The notes beneath the pieces were generated by a model. The model worked only from the letters and a program-made list of their open reading frames with translations. It was not told the DNA's origin and did no database searches. The position numbers and the translations under genes were made by a program. Shown here in pieces: positions 10,701 through 20,773 of a DNA stretch of 64,000 nucleotides (the first letter of the stretch is position 1; each line of letters opens with the position of its first letter). Origin of the DNA: Hysterangium stoloniferum (taxonomy: Eukaryota > Basidiomycota > Agaricomycetes > Hysterangiales > Hysterangiaceae); the NCBI GenBank assembly GCA_015178975.1, contig WHVD01000263.1, positions 1 through 64,000 of the forward strand, written 5' to 3'.

Positions 10701-12490
10701 GCATGCACTTTTGTCCCTGTCCTTCAATCAAGAGCTCCCCAGCATGGATGCTGTGTTAGCCGCCATTTCAGACAACATAGGGATTGATCCTCTCACATGC
10801 AATGATGAGCCAAGAACTTGGCAGGAGGCACTGAAATCTGGAGATGCAGAGCGTTGGAGGGCTGGCTTTCGAGATGAACTTGACTCCTTGAAAGCTATGG
10901 GAGTATACAAACTCATCCATCGGTCAGACGTCCCCCGGGGATGCAAGATTCGCAAGGGCCGTCCTGTGTTCCAGATTAAACGAGATGAGGATGGTAAGGC
11001 TGTCCGTTGGAAGGTCAGACTTGTGTTTAAAGGTTTTGAACAAATATATGGGAAGGATTACCATCAAACTACCTCACCTACTGCACGCATGGAGTCCTGG
11101 CGCATCCTCCTCCACATTGCTGCCACTCTTGGATGGGATGCCCAGCAAATCGATGTAAAGACCACCTTCCTGTATGGTCTACTCCCAGATGATGAAACTC
11201 AATACATGGAGCAACCTGAGGGCTTTGTCGAACCAGGACAAGAAGACTACGTTTTGATGCTCTTACGAGGACTCTATGGTATGAAACAGAGTGGCCAAAT
11301 CTGGAACAAAACGATGAACGAACAAATGCTACTCTGGGGTTTTACTCGCCTTGCTTGTGAGCCTTGTATCTATTACCGTCATACAACCACAGGTATTATC
11401 ATCATAGCTATCCATGTTGATGACTTCCTATCTATTGCAAGCACCCCTGCAGAAAATGAATCCTTCAAAAATAAAATGTGTCGCGTCTGGACCATTTCAG
11501 ACTTGGGGTGCACCTGTTTCGTTGTTGGCATTGGTATTGAATTGGACAGGCCCAATTGCCTCGTTTCTCTCTCACAATCTGCACTAATTGACAAGATTGT
11601 TCATCAATTTGGCCAAATCAACGCTTCCATCATCTCTACCCCCATGGACCACAACCTCAAACTTCGTCCCTCCGATCAATCCTCTCTCTCTCCAACCAAT
11701 GTTGCTGCCCTGCTCGCACTACCTTACTGTTCCTTGGTTGGCTGTCTACTTTACCTTGCCATATCAACCCGTCCGGACATATCATTCGCAGTACAACAAC
11801 TATCCCAATATCTCAACAGTTACTCCGCCCCCCACTGGACTGCAGCCATCCGTGTCGTGAGATACTTAAAAGGCACATGACTTCTTAAACTCTGTCTTGG
11901 GGGTACCAATGACCTCACACTAACTGGCTACACTGATTCTAATTGGGCTAATTGTTTAGACACACATTGTAGCATTGGGGGCTATGCATTCACCATGGGG
12001 TCTGGCATCATCTCTTGGACATCAAAGAAACAAAAAACGGTAGCTACATCCTCATGTGAAGCGGAGTACATTGCAGCTTTCGAAACTGTCAAGGAGGGCG
12101 TCTGGCTTCATAGCCTTCTCACTGGCATTCACATGCCTCCAACCTCCCCCACGACTATTCTCTGTGATAACAACACTGCCACTGCCCTCTCCGAAGATCC
12201 CCTGCTCCACCCCAGGGTTAAACATATTGATATCAAATATCACTTCCTTCGTGAAAAAGTCCACATTGGCAACTTCGTACTTTGCTACATCAATACCAAA
12301 AACAACCTGGCCGATATTTTTACAAAAGCCCTGGAACCTACTCAATTTATTACCCTTCACGGCTTCTTGGGTCTTCAATCGGACTTCCATGTGAGGAGGA
12401 GTGTTGAATAACACCATCGAAATCCACCCGGCATAAATCGACCGACCCAAGACTTAATCGTCGGACAGGGGTAACTGGTATCACCACATA

Positions 12491-14094
12491 CAGTGACTTA
12501 CAAAACATATCCAATGTTTTGTAGTTTCAGCTTATATATGCTATATCCCAGTAGATAAAATAGTAGAAATCACCAAACTATTTGTGAACATGACCTATCA
12601 TGTATATATTTATATGGTAGAACTATATTATGTAATATCCATATATGGAAACACTATGAATATTTCAATGGAGAGGGTTCATTGGATATGTTTTGTAACT
12701 GACACATTTAGGCAGGAAATTACTAGTATTTAGTACTTAGTGTAGCCACCCTTTGCCTTTAATACATCTGAAACCCTCCTAGGCATACTTTCAATCAAAT
12801 CCTGACACACCTTTTCATCAATCTTGTACCATTCATCCACCATTCTCTCCCACAACTCTTCCATCCCCTGGGGTGCATTCTCATACCCTGCCAACCTCCT
12901 CTTCAGGTGATTCCATAGGTGTTCAATGGGATTCAAGTCAGGAGACTGCGCTGGCCATGAGAGAACCCTGAAACCATTTTCTTGGAACCAGTTCTGGGCC
13001 TTCTTACAGGTATGCTTGGGGTCATTGTCCTGCTGGAAGATGATACCATTGGCAGATTTAACATAGTCCTTAAGACTGGCTTGCAGGTTATCCTCCAGAA
13101 TCTGGATGTAGAGATCCCCATCCATCCATCCATCAATCTTGCATGCATACCCAACCCCCTCCCACAGCATGCACCCCCAAACCATTAAAGATCCGCCACC
13201 AAACTTCAGGGTTCCCTCAACCAGCCTGTCACTCAAGCCCTCCCCTGCCTTTTTCCACACCCACTTCCTGCCATTTGACCCCAGCCTATTAATTTTGGTC
13301 TCATCAGACCACACCACATTCTTCCAATCCTCCACAGTCCAATCCTGATATGCCAAAGCAAAATCCATTATCTCCTTTTTATGCCTCTTAGAAAGAAGAG
13401 GCCTTTTCTTCTTTACCACAGGCTTCATCCCAGCTGCCTTGAGTCAATGATGCACTGTTTGAGGATTGAGTGACTGGTTGGTGATAGTGCAAAGTGCCTT
13501 TGTTGCATCTACAACTGTATCAGCCTTTCCAGAGCTGATAAGGCATTGTGCAAAATGGATGTTGGCTGTGGAGAGTTTGGAAGGGTGACCACCAGAGGAC
13601 TTAGAAAGGTGGGAATGGTGTTTAGAATGAAGTCTAGAGATAGTAGCATAGCTATAGCCAGTAGAAACTGAAATATCTCTGGCAGAATGGCCAGCATCAA
13701 GTAGAGAAAGGATCTCATACTGGGCAGCAGTGGAAAGGGGATGCATAGTTATAATTGAGGGAATCTTAGCTGAGAAAGCCCTTCAACTTATACTGTAGTA
13801 TAGAATGATCACATGACATGTTGAAGAACATAAACAAATGCAAACAATCAACATAGGCATATGGTTTTCATGCCAGAACCTGTCAGTTACAAAACGTATC
13901 CAATGAACCCTCTCCATTAAAATATTCATAGTGTTTCCATATATGGATATTACATAATATAGTTCTACCATATAAGTATATACATGATAGGTCATGTTCA
14001 CAAATATTTTGGTGATTTCTACTATTTTATCTACTGGGATATAGCATATATAAGCTGAAACTACAAAACATTGGATACATTTTGTAAGTCACTG
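12491..14094 (-). mobile_element. Tc1/mariner transposon Tc1-A, nearly intact
   Basis: 1604 bp flanked by TA on both sides (12489-12490 and 14095-14096); the copia LTR shows a single TA at this point. Terminal inverted repeats of about 214 bp (12491-12704 and 13881-14094) start CAGTGACTTACAAAACAT. Each TIR also ends in a near-inverse copy of its own start (TTGGATATGTTTTGTAA), so a likely transposase site occurs at both edges of each TIR, in opposite orientation. Encodes a DD34E transposase on the minus strand. It is the youngest layer of the nest. Confidence 0.92.
12730..13746 (-). pseudogene. Tc1-A transposase (DD34E), one in-frame stop
   Basis: Full-length Tc1 transposase of about 338 codons. 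The N-terminal HTH domain starts MHPLSTAAQYEILSLLDAG (13746). One TGA (13444-13446) separates it from the rest, which continues in the same frame as LKAAGMKPVVKKKRPLLSKR. The catalytic domain has WSDETKINRLG (first Asp), QQDNDPKHT (second Asp) and SPDLNPIEHLW (Glu), with 34 residues between the second Asp and Glu. It ends DVLKAKGGYTKY at 12730. Apart from the TGA every key residue is present. The transposase would bind its TIRs and cut at TA. Start chosen at the first ATG ahead of the HTH. Confidence 0.88.
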
Positions 14095-14221
14095 TACCTA
14101 TATTGGTGCCTGATGATATATGCGACAATATATATAAGCTGGAGAATGAAAGTGGTATCACCTCAGTCTGTTGTATGATACACGAGACTGAGTTATATTG
14201 TTATTAGGGTTACTTTTCTAA

Positions 14222-14439
14222 CAAGAAGTGATTTGTTGGATGGAATAATGAATATCTGAGGGAGAAAGCTTGCATGGACAGCCACCAGGTGCTTTGGCAA
14301 GTGATGGGCAATGGGTAAAGCAAATTCTGGATATAGTAGACAGACCTCCACCAGTGATTGCAAAGATCTGAGAAGCAGACTTCCCCTTATTGAGCAAAGT
14401 GAGAATGTGGCTAACCTGAGCAGGAGTAAGAGCTTTCAT
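14222..14439 (-). pseudogene. Tc1-B transposase remnant, N-terminal HTH
   Basis: Minus-strand frame MKALTPAQVSHILTLLNKG followed by SASQIFAITGGGLSTISRI and KAPGGCPCKLSPSDIHYSI: the helix-turn-helix half of a Tc1 transposase. It is cut at 14222 by the copia-1 insertion; the remainder of the gene is at 6797-7449. A different family from Tc1-A (clear sequence divergence). Confidence 0.82.
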
Positions 14440-14569
14440 GGTATAGAATGTTGAGTTATGGGGATGTTGTTGAACTAGAAAGTGAACAGCTATATATATA
14501 TCTAATTTTGATAGGTCACATGATTAAACAAAGCCTTATTTGCAGATAATCAATAAGGTTTTGTGCCAA

Positions 14570-14788
14570 TCATGTGACTGGGACAAAACCCTTCCAATGT
14601 GATTTTGTTATTATTTTATTTATAGTGTGGGAAATACTAATGCTTATGTCATAATATTTTAAGGGCATATAGATAACATATGGACCTAACCAACTGCCAA
14701 ATTTCAGGTCTGTATTTACAGTGGTTCTTGAGCTATTCAAGAATCTTTGCACAACTAAAAATCATTGGAAGGGTTTTGTCCTTCACTG
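14570..14788 (-). repeat. Tc1-B terminal inverted repeat
   Basis: Outer end reads, on the minus strand, CAGTGAAGGACAAAACCCTT from 14788 inward, next to TA at 14789-14790. The inner end near 14570-14610 carries an inverted copy (TTGGAAGGGTTTTGTC with opposite sense). The same outer/inner inverted layout is seen in Tc1-A although the sequences differ. The opposite end of Tc1-B is lost. Confidence 0.7.
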
Positions 14789-15087
14789 TAGTCATGCATT
14801 ACAGTATGCATGTTTGGTACTTAGTGGCAAGCAGAGTTACCCCAACCATTACTGGGACTGCCACTATGTTGGAATTTATTCATATAGGTTGCAAGCCGTT
14901 GAGAATTATAGTCTTGCACTCTTTTTTCTCAAATAAGCTCGGCTATGTAGTACATTACAGTAGCTTAGTAATACCAAATAAACCCTGTCTGTTTTCCACA
15001 AACCGCGAACATCTAATACACTATGCTATCTCAACACTGCAACTAAAGGTGGTATTCCTCTAGTGACTGGTGACAAATCTAAGCAGG

Positions 15088-15824
15088 TGCTATGACCATG
15101 TCACAACCGTGTCACAACCCAATGGTCCCCGAGAATATTACAGTCGACTGACATTTTAAGTTATCGATCAAGTCATTGCATCAGAAACCATCAGTTGCCC
15201 GACACTGATGTATGCCTTCGCGGTGATCAAACCCTGTTTATGCCCCTATCAAATTATACTTGTACTATCTGGTACTTTGATATGTCCCCTTTTTATTATG
15301 ATGATCCATTCTACTCAATGTTTCACGTATACCCATATATACTTGTAACCCTGGGTCTATTTCCTTTTCTCGTAATTCTGCTCTCAGTTAAATCACGGCC
15401 TCCAAACTTATCGTAACCTTCCGGTTCCTAGTCAAGTTTATTTGTCAATAATGTTTCCACTCTTTCCTTAGCTAGTATTTTCTAGATGCCAGTAACTCAT
15501 ATATAAATCCGCTGTAGTTGTAGTTACTAGGTAATCAGAATATCGACTCAGAACACCCACATACATCTCTATAAGCCTTACATTTATCCCGCTCTCTGCC
15601 TCTGCGTGCACTCACCCACCCTCGGCCTCCAACCCCTCGGCCCAACACCCGGCTTATCCTTCATTTCCAATTGGCAACTCACCGTGAGGAATTTGATAGG
15701 ACTAGTCTTTGCCTGCCCGAAATTTAAGGACACCCAATGCTGGTGCAGTACATAAGCTGAAGCCAAGTCCTTCCGATCAGTCCCCATCAGCCTACTGTCA
15801 TTAGTCAGTTTTCTGTTCTTAACA
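15088..15824 (+). mobile_element. Solo LTR in repeat X copy I (737 bp)
   Basis: TG...CA ends (TGCTATGACC to TCTTAACA), flanked by GCAGG and GTAGG. The unoccupied site CTAAGTAGGGTGCT exists in X copies II (about 55905) and III (about 61290). This shows the original 5-bp target was GTAGG and that one copy has since changed. It carries the motif ATAAGCTGAAGCCAAGTCC near its 3' end, shared with the other TGTTAC-type LTRs. Confidence 0.88.
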
Positions 15825-16167
15825 GTAGGGTGCTGCTGTTGAAGTTTTTGTGGTGCTGTTCCTAGACCGTATAACTTTCCATTTGTCTGACTGGGGTGAC
15901 GGTACTAGTTGTAAATAGATAAGGATAAACAGAAACACATAGACCTCATGTAACGTGAAATACACAGTGATTTTCAACTGCAGTGACCTGAGCCCTAATG
16001 CTTGTAATTCCTAGCTAACCTAAATATTTGAAGGGTCAATAGCTGGACCATCAGCTTTCTTTACATAATGAGTGTGTGGAGATAATGAATATAGATTTGT
16101 GTTTCAAAAAATAACCAAACTCAGGAGAAATTACATTTTCCACATTTAGTAAGAGCATGGTGTGCTG

Positions 16168-16332
16168 ATGTGGACTCCTTGGTGGCTGCTCATATTGTTC
16201 TTCATAGCTCTTAGTTTGGATCAGGAATCAAGCCAATATCAGAACCAGGAGCAACAAATTGAAGGATTCTTTGAAAAAGTGGAATCTCTGCATCAGGACT
16301 CACAGACAATTCCTGGGTTTTTCATGTTTTGA
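16168..16332 (+). CDS. Small signal-peptide-like ORF of repeat X (copy I, 54 aa)
   Basis: Starts MWTPWWLLILFFIALSL: a hydrophobic stretch like a signal peptide or membrane anchor, followed by QESSQYQNQEQQIEGFFE and SQTIPGFFMF. The homologous frame is open in copies II (56229-56420) and III (60320-60496). I do not recognise the peptide. It may be a fragment of a lost exon or a real repeat-borne small secreted protein. Confidence 0.4.
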   Translation: MWTPWWLLILFFIALSLDQESSQYQNQEQQIEGFFEKVESLHQDSQTIPGFFMF

Positions 16333-16783
16333 CAACTCCTTCAAGCTGTACATACCTAATACTCACTCTTTGTAGATTTAAATGGAAAGGGAAGCCACCT
16401 AAATATTGACTTTAGGCTGTCAGCGGTGCACCAGTGTGGTCAAATGAATAGTTAGTCTCCTGTCCAAACTTAAATCTATAGTGTGCAAATTGGCACTTAA
16501 TGAGCTCTTGTTTCCCAGACAGACTGTACTGGAATTGATCGCATATGAAGGGACTTATGCCTGTGTGACAAGTTGAAAGATCCAGGACAATGATAGGATT
16601 GTACTTATAGCTTTGGAGCTGATGTTGAACTAACAGGGGATATATGCAATGTCTGAGTTGGCAGTCATACCTCAGAGAGAGAAATGGTTAATGCAAAAGG
16701 GGCAGACAATCCCTCCTCATCTCATGACCCCATAAAATCAAACAAAGTCCAAATTGTGTCTCTCTATCGTGCCTGTAAAGTGA

Positions 16784-17373
16784 TCCCTGATCGGGCCGAC
16801 GACTTGGAGTCCTTTTTCTACGTCATTGTCTGGATTGCCTTGAGATGTACCGACAATAGCTTTGTTCAGGGTGCGCTCACCAACATGCTGCATGCAGCTT
16901 TCGACGACCATTATCTGGATCCTCAAGGAGCTGCGAAAGGAGGAGATAGGAAGATAGTCGAAGTGCAAGCCTCTAACCCCTTCCAAGTTTCTCGTTTATT
17001 CAATGTCTCGTTGAGGGTGTTAATCGAAACATTGGCGACAACGTTTGCGGTACGATACGAACAGACGCCGAAAGCAACAGAAATTGCTCAATATAAAGAA
17101 CTGTTTGAGAAGCAAGGGTCAGGCGTCAAGTCTCTGCACCTCAGTGGGCTAGCGGATGATGACGCCGTTCTTTCTATACTACTTGCGGGGAAGTACCTAA
17201 CGAGAGTAGCCGCTTTGGGTCGCTCAGACTGGATGGCATCGGAATTAACGACGGCGTTACAGAAGAGCGGCTGGCATGAGCATGGTAGCCATGTTCAGCG
17301 CGATCTATCTACTTCTCCGCCCTCACAGCCTATGGTACCGAAGACTGAGTGCTCTGAGGAGCCATTTCACTAG
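16784..17373 (+). pseudogene. FunK1 C-terminal fragment (copy b), joined to repeat X
   Basis: Plus-strand FunK1 tail: IPDRADDLESFFYVIVWIA, then GALTNMLHAAFDDHY, SRLFNVSLRVLIETLATTF and GWHEHGSHVQRD, ending at TAG after EEPFH. The open frame reaches back to an ATG at 16684 in repeat X, giving a chimeric 229-aa frame whose first ~33 residues are X sequence. The kinase N-lobe and catalytic loop are absent. The part present equals the end of the kinase fold plus the family's C-terminal extension. The window's other FunK1 copies lack this C-terminal part. Confidence 0.8.
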
Positions 17374-17906
17374 TACCGTGTAGTACTCCAACTTAGAAAC
17401 TGAAAGTGGGCTTTGTAATTCCACACTTTTGTATAGACCACTGTATCTCTTATTCATCGCCGTCAAGGGCGAGAATGCTATTGTGGACTTTTGAGTGTAA
17501 GGTCGTTGGTTGAGCTCACTAAGTCGATGCAGACAGGACCAGGTTTCTCCGTTGAGCAGTAGCGCTCCTTAAGATACAAAAAATCGAAGATACTCTTGTA
17601 ACTATGTTTATCGAGAGTTGATATACCTTCGGCGGACATTTGATGCCGAGGCGGGGGAACACAGAGACGATCAGATGGGGCAAAAGGAGGGTTGTGTGAG
17701 ACCATGTGGAGTCGATCGGTAGTGTGTCCCTGTGATAAGACGGCCAGGATTACATTGAGGTTTCATTCTGGCCTGTACTGTAAATGAAAATATCACGTCA
17801 TTATTAAGTCAAACATCATGAACCAGAGTAAGTAATGTACACATTAAAAAAACATCTAATAATAAAAGTAGCCCTTCTATATGGGTCAATTAGGTATGAT
17901 GTAACG
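17374..17906. other. Intergenic stretch between FunK1 copy b and the OYE pseudogene
   Basis: No gene, tRNA or repeat recognised. It would contain the 3' ends of both convergent remnants. Confidence 0.5.
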
Positions 17907-18930
17907 CTACAACCGTGCTTGTTCAAGCACAAATTCCGACTGCTCGGCTTGCAAAAACTTCGACTGCTTGGCTTGCACCTTCTCCTCAGCGAAAGGATAA
18001 TCAATGTACCCCACCGGCGACTTCTTCAAATAAAACGTGGCATAATTATACGGCGTGAGTGGTAGATTCTTCTGCAGTCGGACAGGGAGGTCAGGCTATT
18101 GCAAGGACATGTAGTTAGAATATACTCTGAAGAGAATGCAGAACGCCGAACGCTCACGTTTGAAATGAAGTACCGCCCAAATGCCACAATGTCGCCCCGG
18201 TTTGCAGCCATCTCCGCATTCTCCGGCGTGTATCCGTTCGCGGACAATAACGGGCGCGGGGCCTAGAGGGCACGGAATGGATCGTTCGAGCCAGTGTCGT
18301 CGGGGTTCCGGTCGAGGTCCGGCTCTGTGAGGTGGATATAGGCGAAATCGGGGTATGCATCGCGTATCGACGTGATGAAATGCGTGAATTGCGGGAACGG
18401 GTACGCCATACGCATGTCTGTTATCCAGAACCATAAGTACAATACCATCCAAAAACGCCGCCTTTTTTGACTTAGAGAGGGACATACCCTGATAGAGATT
18501 CCATGGGCTCAACCTAATGCCGACACGATCCTGGCCGACAGCGGAAAAAATGGCCTGCAGGACTTCGAGGCCAAAGCGACTCCGATTCTCGATACTCCCG
18601 CCGTACTCGTCCGTCCGCGCGTTCACGACGTCCTGCAGGAACTGGTCGACAAGGTACCCGTTCGCGCCGTGCACCTCGACGCCGTCGAAACCCGCCGCGA
18701 TCGCGTTCTCCGCCGCAGTCGCGAAGGCGTGCACGTATTCCATGATCTCGGGCTCGGTGAGTGCGCGGGGCACCTCGGCGCGGCCTGTTAGTGGTTTTGG
18801 GGAGGACGAGACATATGGCAAGTCATTGTCCCTTTTGAGGACTTGTGTGTCTGCGGCGCGGCCGAGCGCCCACAGCTGCGCGTAGATGAAGGAGCCGTTG
18901 GCGTGCACGGCGTCGGTGACCTGTCGTGCG
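17907..18930 (-). pseudogene. Old Yellow Enzyme (NADPH dehydrogenase-like) pseudogene, 5'-truncated
   Basis: Flavin-dependent ene-reductase of the OYE family, minus strand. Three exon pieces: 18488-18930, 18158-18417 and 17907-18095, with GT-AG introns of 70 and 62 nt. Exon 1 starts mid-protein (VTDAVHANGSFIYAQLWALG) and holds GFDGVEVHGANGYLVDQFLQ (substrate-binding His and Asn, and the Tyr proton donor) and DEYGGSIENRSRF. Exon 2 has YPFPQFTHFITSIRDAYPDF and GDIVAFGRYFISN; exon 3 has [19 protein letters not shown] and [13 protein letters not shown]. One in-frame TAG (18263-18265) stands where relatives have Trp, and the first ~100 residues are missing. The C-terminus carries a short near-repeat ([13 protein letters not shown]). 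Its 5' end is joined to FunK1 copy c. Confidence 0.88.
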
Positions 18931-18934
18931 GTGT

Positions 18935-20773
18935 GTCAGTCACTATCCATTCATCGAAGGCTGCATGGAGCATCTTGGTCAGCGCACCCTTGACAAATCT
19001 ATGCTCGGTATATCTCAAGGCAATGCAGACAAGGACGTAGAAGAAGGACTTCAAGTCGTCGGCCCGATCAGGGGTCGGTGGTAGCTCCCCGTGGGTGAGA
19101 ATCACTAGCAAACGAGCAACCATGAATTGCCAAGTACCCTGTCCATGACAGAAATAGATAATAAAACGCCAAACAAAAGTTCAGAAAAATTCCCAATAGG
19201 ATTCGGAAACTAGGGGAGGTACTCATTCCTTTCAATGCGGGCTTGTCCTTGATGTATATGTTGAAGCTTTTGCAAGGATCCCAGTCAATTAACACTCCGC
19301 CGCCGATATGAGTGATAACAATATTGCCTGAGTTGACATATATGTGAAGAATTTCAGCCCTGTCATAAGCGTCCCCATGGGCTGTCGAAAAGGAATCAGC
19401 GGCAATTCCCCTAAGAGACCGATATACGTACCTGTGATGGCGTCTCTCACTGGGGTCACCATCTCTTTTGTATTCCTAAAAGCAGTTAGAGACCTTCCAA
19501 TTTCGTTTAGAACGAGTCAATAGTGCTACAATCGCCTCAATGGCGAAGAAACGCGTCTTGCCGTTGATGAATCCTGCGTCCTGGTAAACTGATCTAACGT
19601 ATCACATCCCTGCTTGCACGTGCAGATATTCCTGATATCACGTTTGTTCAACTGCTCATATATCATCTGTTCAGAGCTCTGACTAGGTGAAACGACCCTC
19701 CATATGTCCTTGAGCAGCACCAACTTCCCAATTTCGACGCAGTAGACCGGGAAAACAGGAGTCGAGCAGCCGAGGGGAGATCCTACAGCCGTGTACGTGG
19801 GACGACGAAATACGTAATTGTGGGCTTTTGGATCAAGTTTAACCGGAAGGAGTCGGTCACCGTCCTCGAGACCAAGGGACCTTTTGGCCGTTATTGCGAC
19901 AGGTGGTTGTGTGGAAACTCTGTGGCTGTAGTATCGACACCACGTGCAGCAGGGCTGGCATGATTAAACCGCCAGAAGAATTCGACATAGAAGGGATTTG
20001 AGAAAGGGACTTTTTCCGTTACGACAACGCCACTGCGGTCCCAGCGCGTGAATCTCGCATACTTGGGGAAAACAAGGACAAGGAAGACATGTGTTCCGGA
20101 ATTGTGCAGCTTGGTGTGCCGTCGCATATAATGTAATCTGACCCAGTGTATCAGGCGCAGTCTTGGAGGAACTATGCTCGAAGGGACCATTGTCATTGAA
20201 CGCGTCATCCTCAATGTCTAATTTAAATTCAACAACCATTTCTGTCTGTGTCATATCCGATAGGCCCGATCGCTTGGAATTGGGAGAATATATTTGTATG
20301 TCTGGCTTGACTTGTTTTCCTCCAAAGTCCACGGCAGGTGTGCTGTGAGCGTCCACGAGTTCAAGGTTAGGACAAAATTTTGCAAGAAGATTAATCTATA
20401 TCCTAAATTAATTCCAATGAATCTAAAGGCACCACAAAATAACGTACCCAGGGCTTGTACATGGCAAACTCGCTCTTGGATTGACTGAAAGCTTTGAGTG
20501 TGTCGGCGGTAAGCTCCGGACAGGGGGTTGCGAGTTTTGGGGAGATATTGACTCAAGAAGTCCTTTGCTCTGACGGGACCGACTACTCGCCCAGATATTT
20601 CCTTGGACATCGCGGTGATCCTCCCATCTCTCCTTATGTGCATGGAAGAATACACCTGTGATCTTGATTCCTTCTTTAGAATGGGAGTGGCACCCAACTT
20701 CGTAGGATCCGCGGTAGGACGACGGTGGTGTTTTCGGGCGGAAATCATGAGGCGATGTAGTGTTCTTCGGCAT
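18935..20773 (-). pseudogene. FunK1 protein kinase remnant (copy c), fused to OYE
   Basis: Most complete FunK1 copy in the window, read on the minus strand from MPKNTTSPHDF (20773). Blocks: DPTKLGATPILKKESRSQVY, AVDFGGKQVKPDIQIYS (about 20290-20330), LGQITLYATAHQAAQF (about 20100-20145), FFWRFNHASPAARG, VLLKDIWRVVSPSQSSEQ (about 19670-19720), GGGVLIDWDPCKSFNIYI (about 19260-19310) and DDLKSFFYVLVCIALRY (about 19005-19060). The catalytic-loop HRD motif reads LHIYVNSGN, so the catalytic Asp is gone. Several frames are used. After MLHAAFDEW the sequence passes within about 20 bp into OYE coding sequence on the same strand: a chimeric locus. Confidence 0.82.

Larger units (their letters stand above)
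7450..14221 (+). mobile_element. Ty1/copia LTR retrotransposon fossil (copia-1), hosting a nested Tc1
   Basis: 5' LTR 7450-7778, then GGTTATGGGCC (7779-7789), which matches the internal tRNA-iMet primer site used by Drosophila copia. The internal region spans about 7877-12411 in copia order: gag-like region with a CX2C-type zinc knuckle (about 8590-8640), protease LDSGATVHIS (about 9096), gag-pre-integrase HHRLGHANYKS (about 9500), integrase, RT (about 10900-11600), RNase H (about 11900-12400). The 3' LTR (12410-14221) is split by Tc1-A. Target duplication AGAAG on both sides. Broken, with a handful of interruptions; fairly young judging by LTR similarity. It inserted into Tc1-B. Confidence 0.92.
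12410..14221 (+). repeat. copia-1 3' LTR, interrupted by Tc1-A
   Basis: LTR halves lie at 12410-12490 and 14095-14221, separated by the 1604-bp Tc1-A. The left half starts TGTTGAATAACACC directly after the RNase H region. The right half ends TTTTCTAACA, followed by AGAAG, the same five bases that precede the 5' LTR. Confidence 0.88.
14791..16783 (+). repeat. Repeat X, copy I (contains a solo LTR)
   Basis: Matches copy II (55770-57190, +) and copy III (59405-62130, -). Begins near GCATGTTTGGTACTTAGTGG and runs through CTAGACCGTATAACTTTCC, the small ORF at 16168 and GACAATCCCTCCTCATCTCA. It ends abruptly at GTGCCTGTAAAGT, where FunK1 coding sequence starts. Tc1-B sits at its left end and a 737-bp solo LTR interrupts it. 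Repeat X has no transposase or RT that I can recognise. Confidence 0.8.

Noticed and set aside
14860-15030. The ~190-bp stretch present in X copies I and III but not II as an LTR insertion
   Set aside because: Ends do not give a TG...CA unit with a clean 5-bp duplication; a deletion in copy II between short CTATG repeats is as likely.
18517-18885. Plus-strand 122-codon frame
   Set aside because: Lies wholly antisense to OYE exon 1, whose minus-strand frame has clear family motifs.
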